A stretch of DNA of 6,838 bases from Verrucomicrobiia bacterium (GTDB taxonomy: Bacteria; Verrucomicrobiota; Verrucomicrobiae; Limisphaerales; UBA11358): contig JASHZU010000358.1 of assembly GCA_030042375.1 (NCBI GenBank), positions 1 to 6,838 of the forward strand, written 5' to 3'. The position numbers and the translations under genes are program-made. The first letter of the stretch is position 1. Each line of letters starts with the position of its first letter. A model generated the notes under the pieces. That model was not told the origin of the DNA, searched no databases, and worked only from the letters and a program-made list of their open reading frames with translations. This document shows, one piece after another, positions 6,470 to 6,838 of this stretch.

Positions 6470-6838
6470 TCAATTGAGCGATTCCGATTCCAAAACAAGC
6501 ACTTCAAAGGGCTTAAGCGTGATGGTGCGCGTTTTGCCAGCCTGCGGTTTTACGGACGGCATGTTCTAGTCTTGTTTCCACGGACTGTATATCGTCAACG
6601 TTTTCACAGTGCCCGGTGTGGCAGTTCAAAAAGTTTTGCCACATCTACCGCAAAATCCGACGATTTGTTATCAGGATTGCGCAGCACGATGATGCCCTGG
6701 CACGGTGACCATGACGCCCAAACATAAATTTCACCTTTACCAGGATCTCCGCCAATCCAATGGGTATCCACCGGGACGTCCGCATTCGCACGCAACCATT
6801 TCGCAGTCTCGGCCAAATCATCCCAATTTTTCCGGTCA
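6470..6838 (-). pseudogene. 3' end of an alpha-galactosidase-like glycosidase gene, frameshifted and with an amber codon
   Basis: The frame is open from the right window edge (6837) and reads NWDDLAETAKWLRANADV, then DTHWIGGDPGKGEIY, WASWSP and GIIVLRNPDNK, ending LFELPHRAL-stop at 6604. This resembles the last barrel strand and C-terminal beta-sandwich of a planctomycete/verrucomicrobial family of alpha-galactosidase-like proteins, some annotated 'enterotoxin' (recalled, not searched). Family members continue further. Here the continuation is in another frame: PGTVKTLTIYSPWKQD, an amber codon (plus 6566-6568), then QAGKTRTITLKPFEVLVLES and a stop at 6470-6472. Removing one CA at plus 6617-6618 restores the frame (ELPPGTV). 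The gene converges on the GH2 gene with 46 bases between them and no clear terminator. Two separate lesions argue for real decay. The main catalytic part lies outside the window. Confidence 0.75.

Noticed and set aside
6566..6568. Amber codon as evidence of stop-codon recoding
   Set aside because: It follows a frameshift in the same gene, so ordinary pseudogene decay is simpler; no in-frame TAG interrupts the three intact genes.
6431..6727. Plus-strand 98-codon frame after the GH2 gene
   Set aside because: It lies antisense to the recognisable glycosidase remnant and has no features of its own.
1..6838. CRISPR array, rRNA, or known riboswitch
   Set aside because: No regularly spaced repeats, no rRNA-like conserved blocks, and no recognisable riboswitch core seen on either strand.

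Overview
The window looks like a chromosomal segment of a polysaccharide-degrading bacterium, most likely from the Planctomycetota-Verrucomicrobiota-Lentisphaerota group. This is inferred from protein style: a secreted SGNH esterase, a very large secreted family-2-type glycoside hydrolase with extra C-terminal domains, and the tail of a third carbohydrate-active enzyme. Base composition is mixed, with GC-richer regulator and esterase genes and an AT-richer 1.5-3.3 kb stretch. No marker gene fixes the phylum.

Layout. (1) 3-671, plus strand: a complete NarL/LuxR-type response regulator. (2) 672-1430, minus strand: a secreted SGNH/GDSL hydrolase whose stop codon touches the regulator's stop codon. 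(3) About 1431-2758: 1.3 kb without a convincing gene. It holds a 23-bp tRNA 3'-end fragment (a candidate integration scar), short tandem and palindromic repeats, and one doubtful 99-codon frame. (4) 2699-3173, plus strand: a recognisable promoter followed by a small helical-protein gene broken by a 7-bp tandem duplication; deleting one copy restores a single frame. (5) 3283-6423, plus strand: a 1046-residue exported GH2-type glycosidase with intact catalytic glutamates, an amidotransferase-like region and a C-terminal discoidin/CBM32-like domain. (6) 6470-6838, minus strand and running off the window: the 3' end of an alpha-galactosidase-like gene carrying a 2-bp duplication frameshift and an amber codon, with the ancestral C-terminus still readable in the shifted frame.

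How it fits together. The esterase, the GH2 enzyme and the decayed glycosidase would plausibly act together on a decorated plant, algal or mucin-like glycan outside the cytoplasm, with the esterase removing acyl groups and the GH2 enzyme removing terminal sugars. The response regulator could control them, but its sensor kinase is not in the window and no operon joins it to them. The main signal is local gene decay: two genes flanking an intact GH2 gene are each broken by a short tandem duplication, next to a gene-poor stretch with a tRNA-end scar. No clearly new defence or mobile system is visible.
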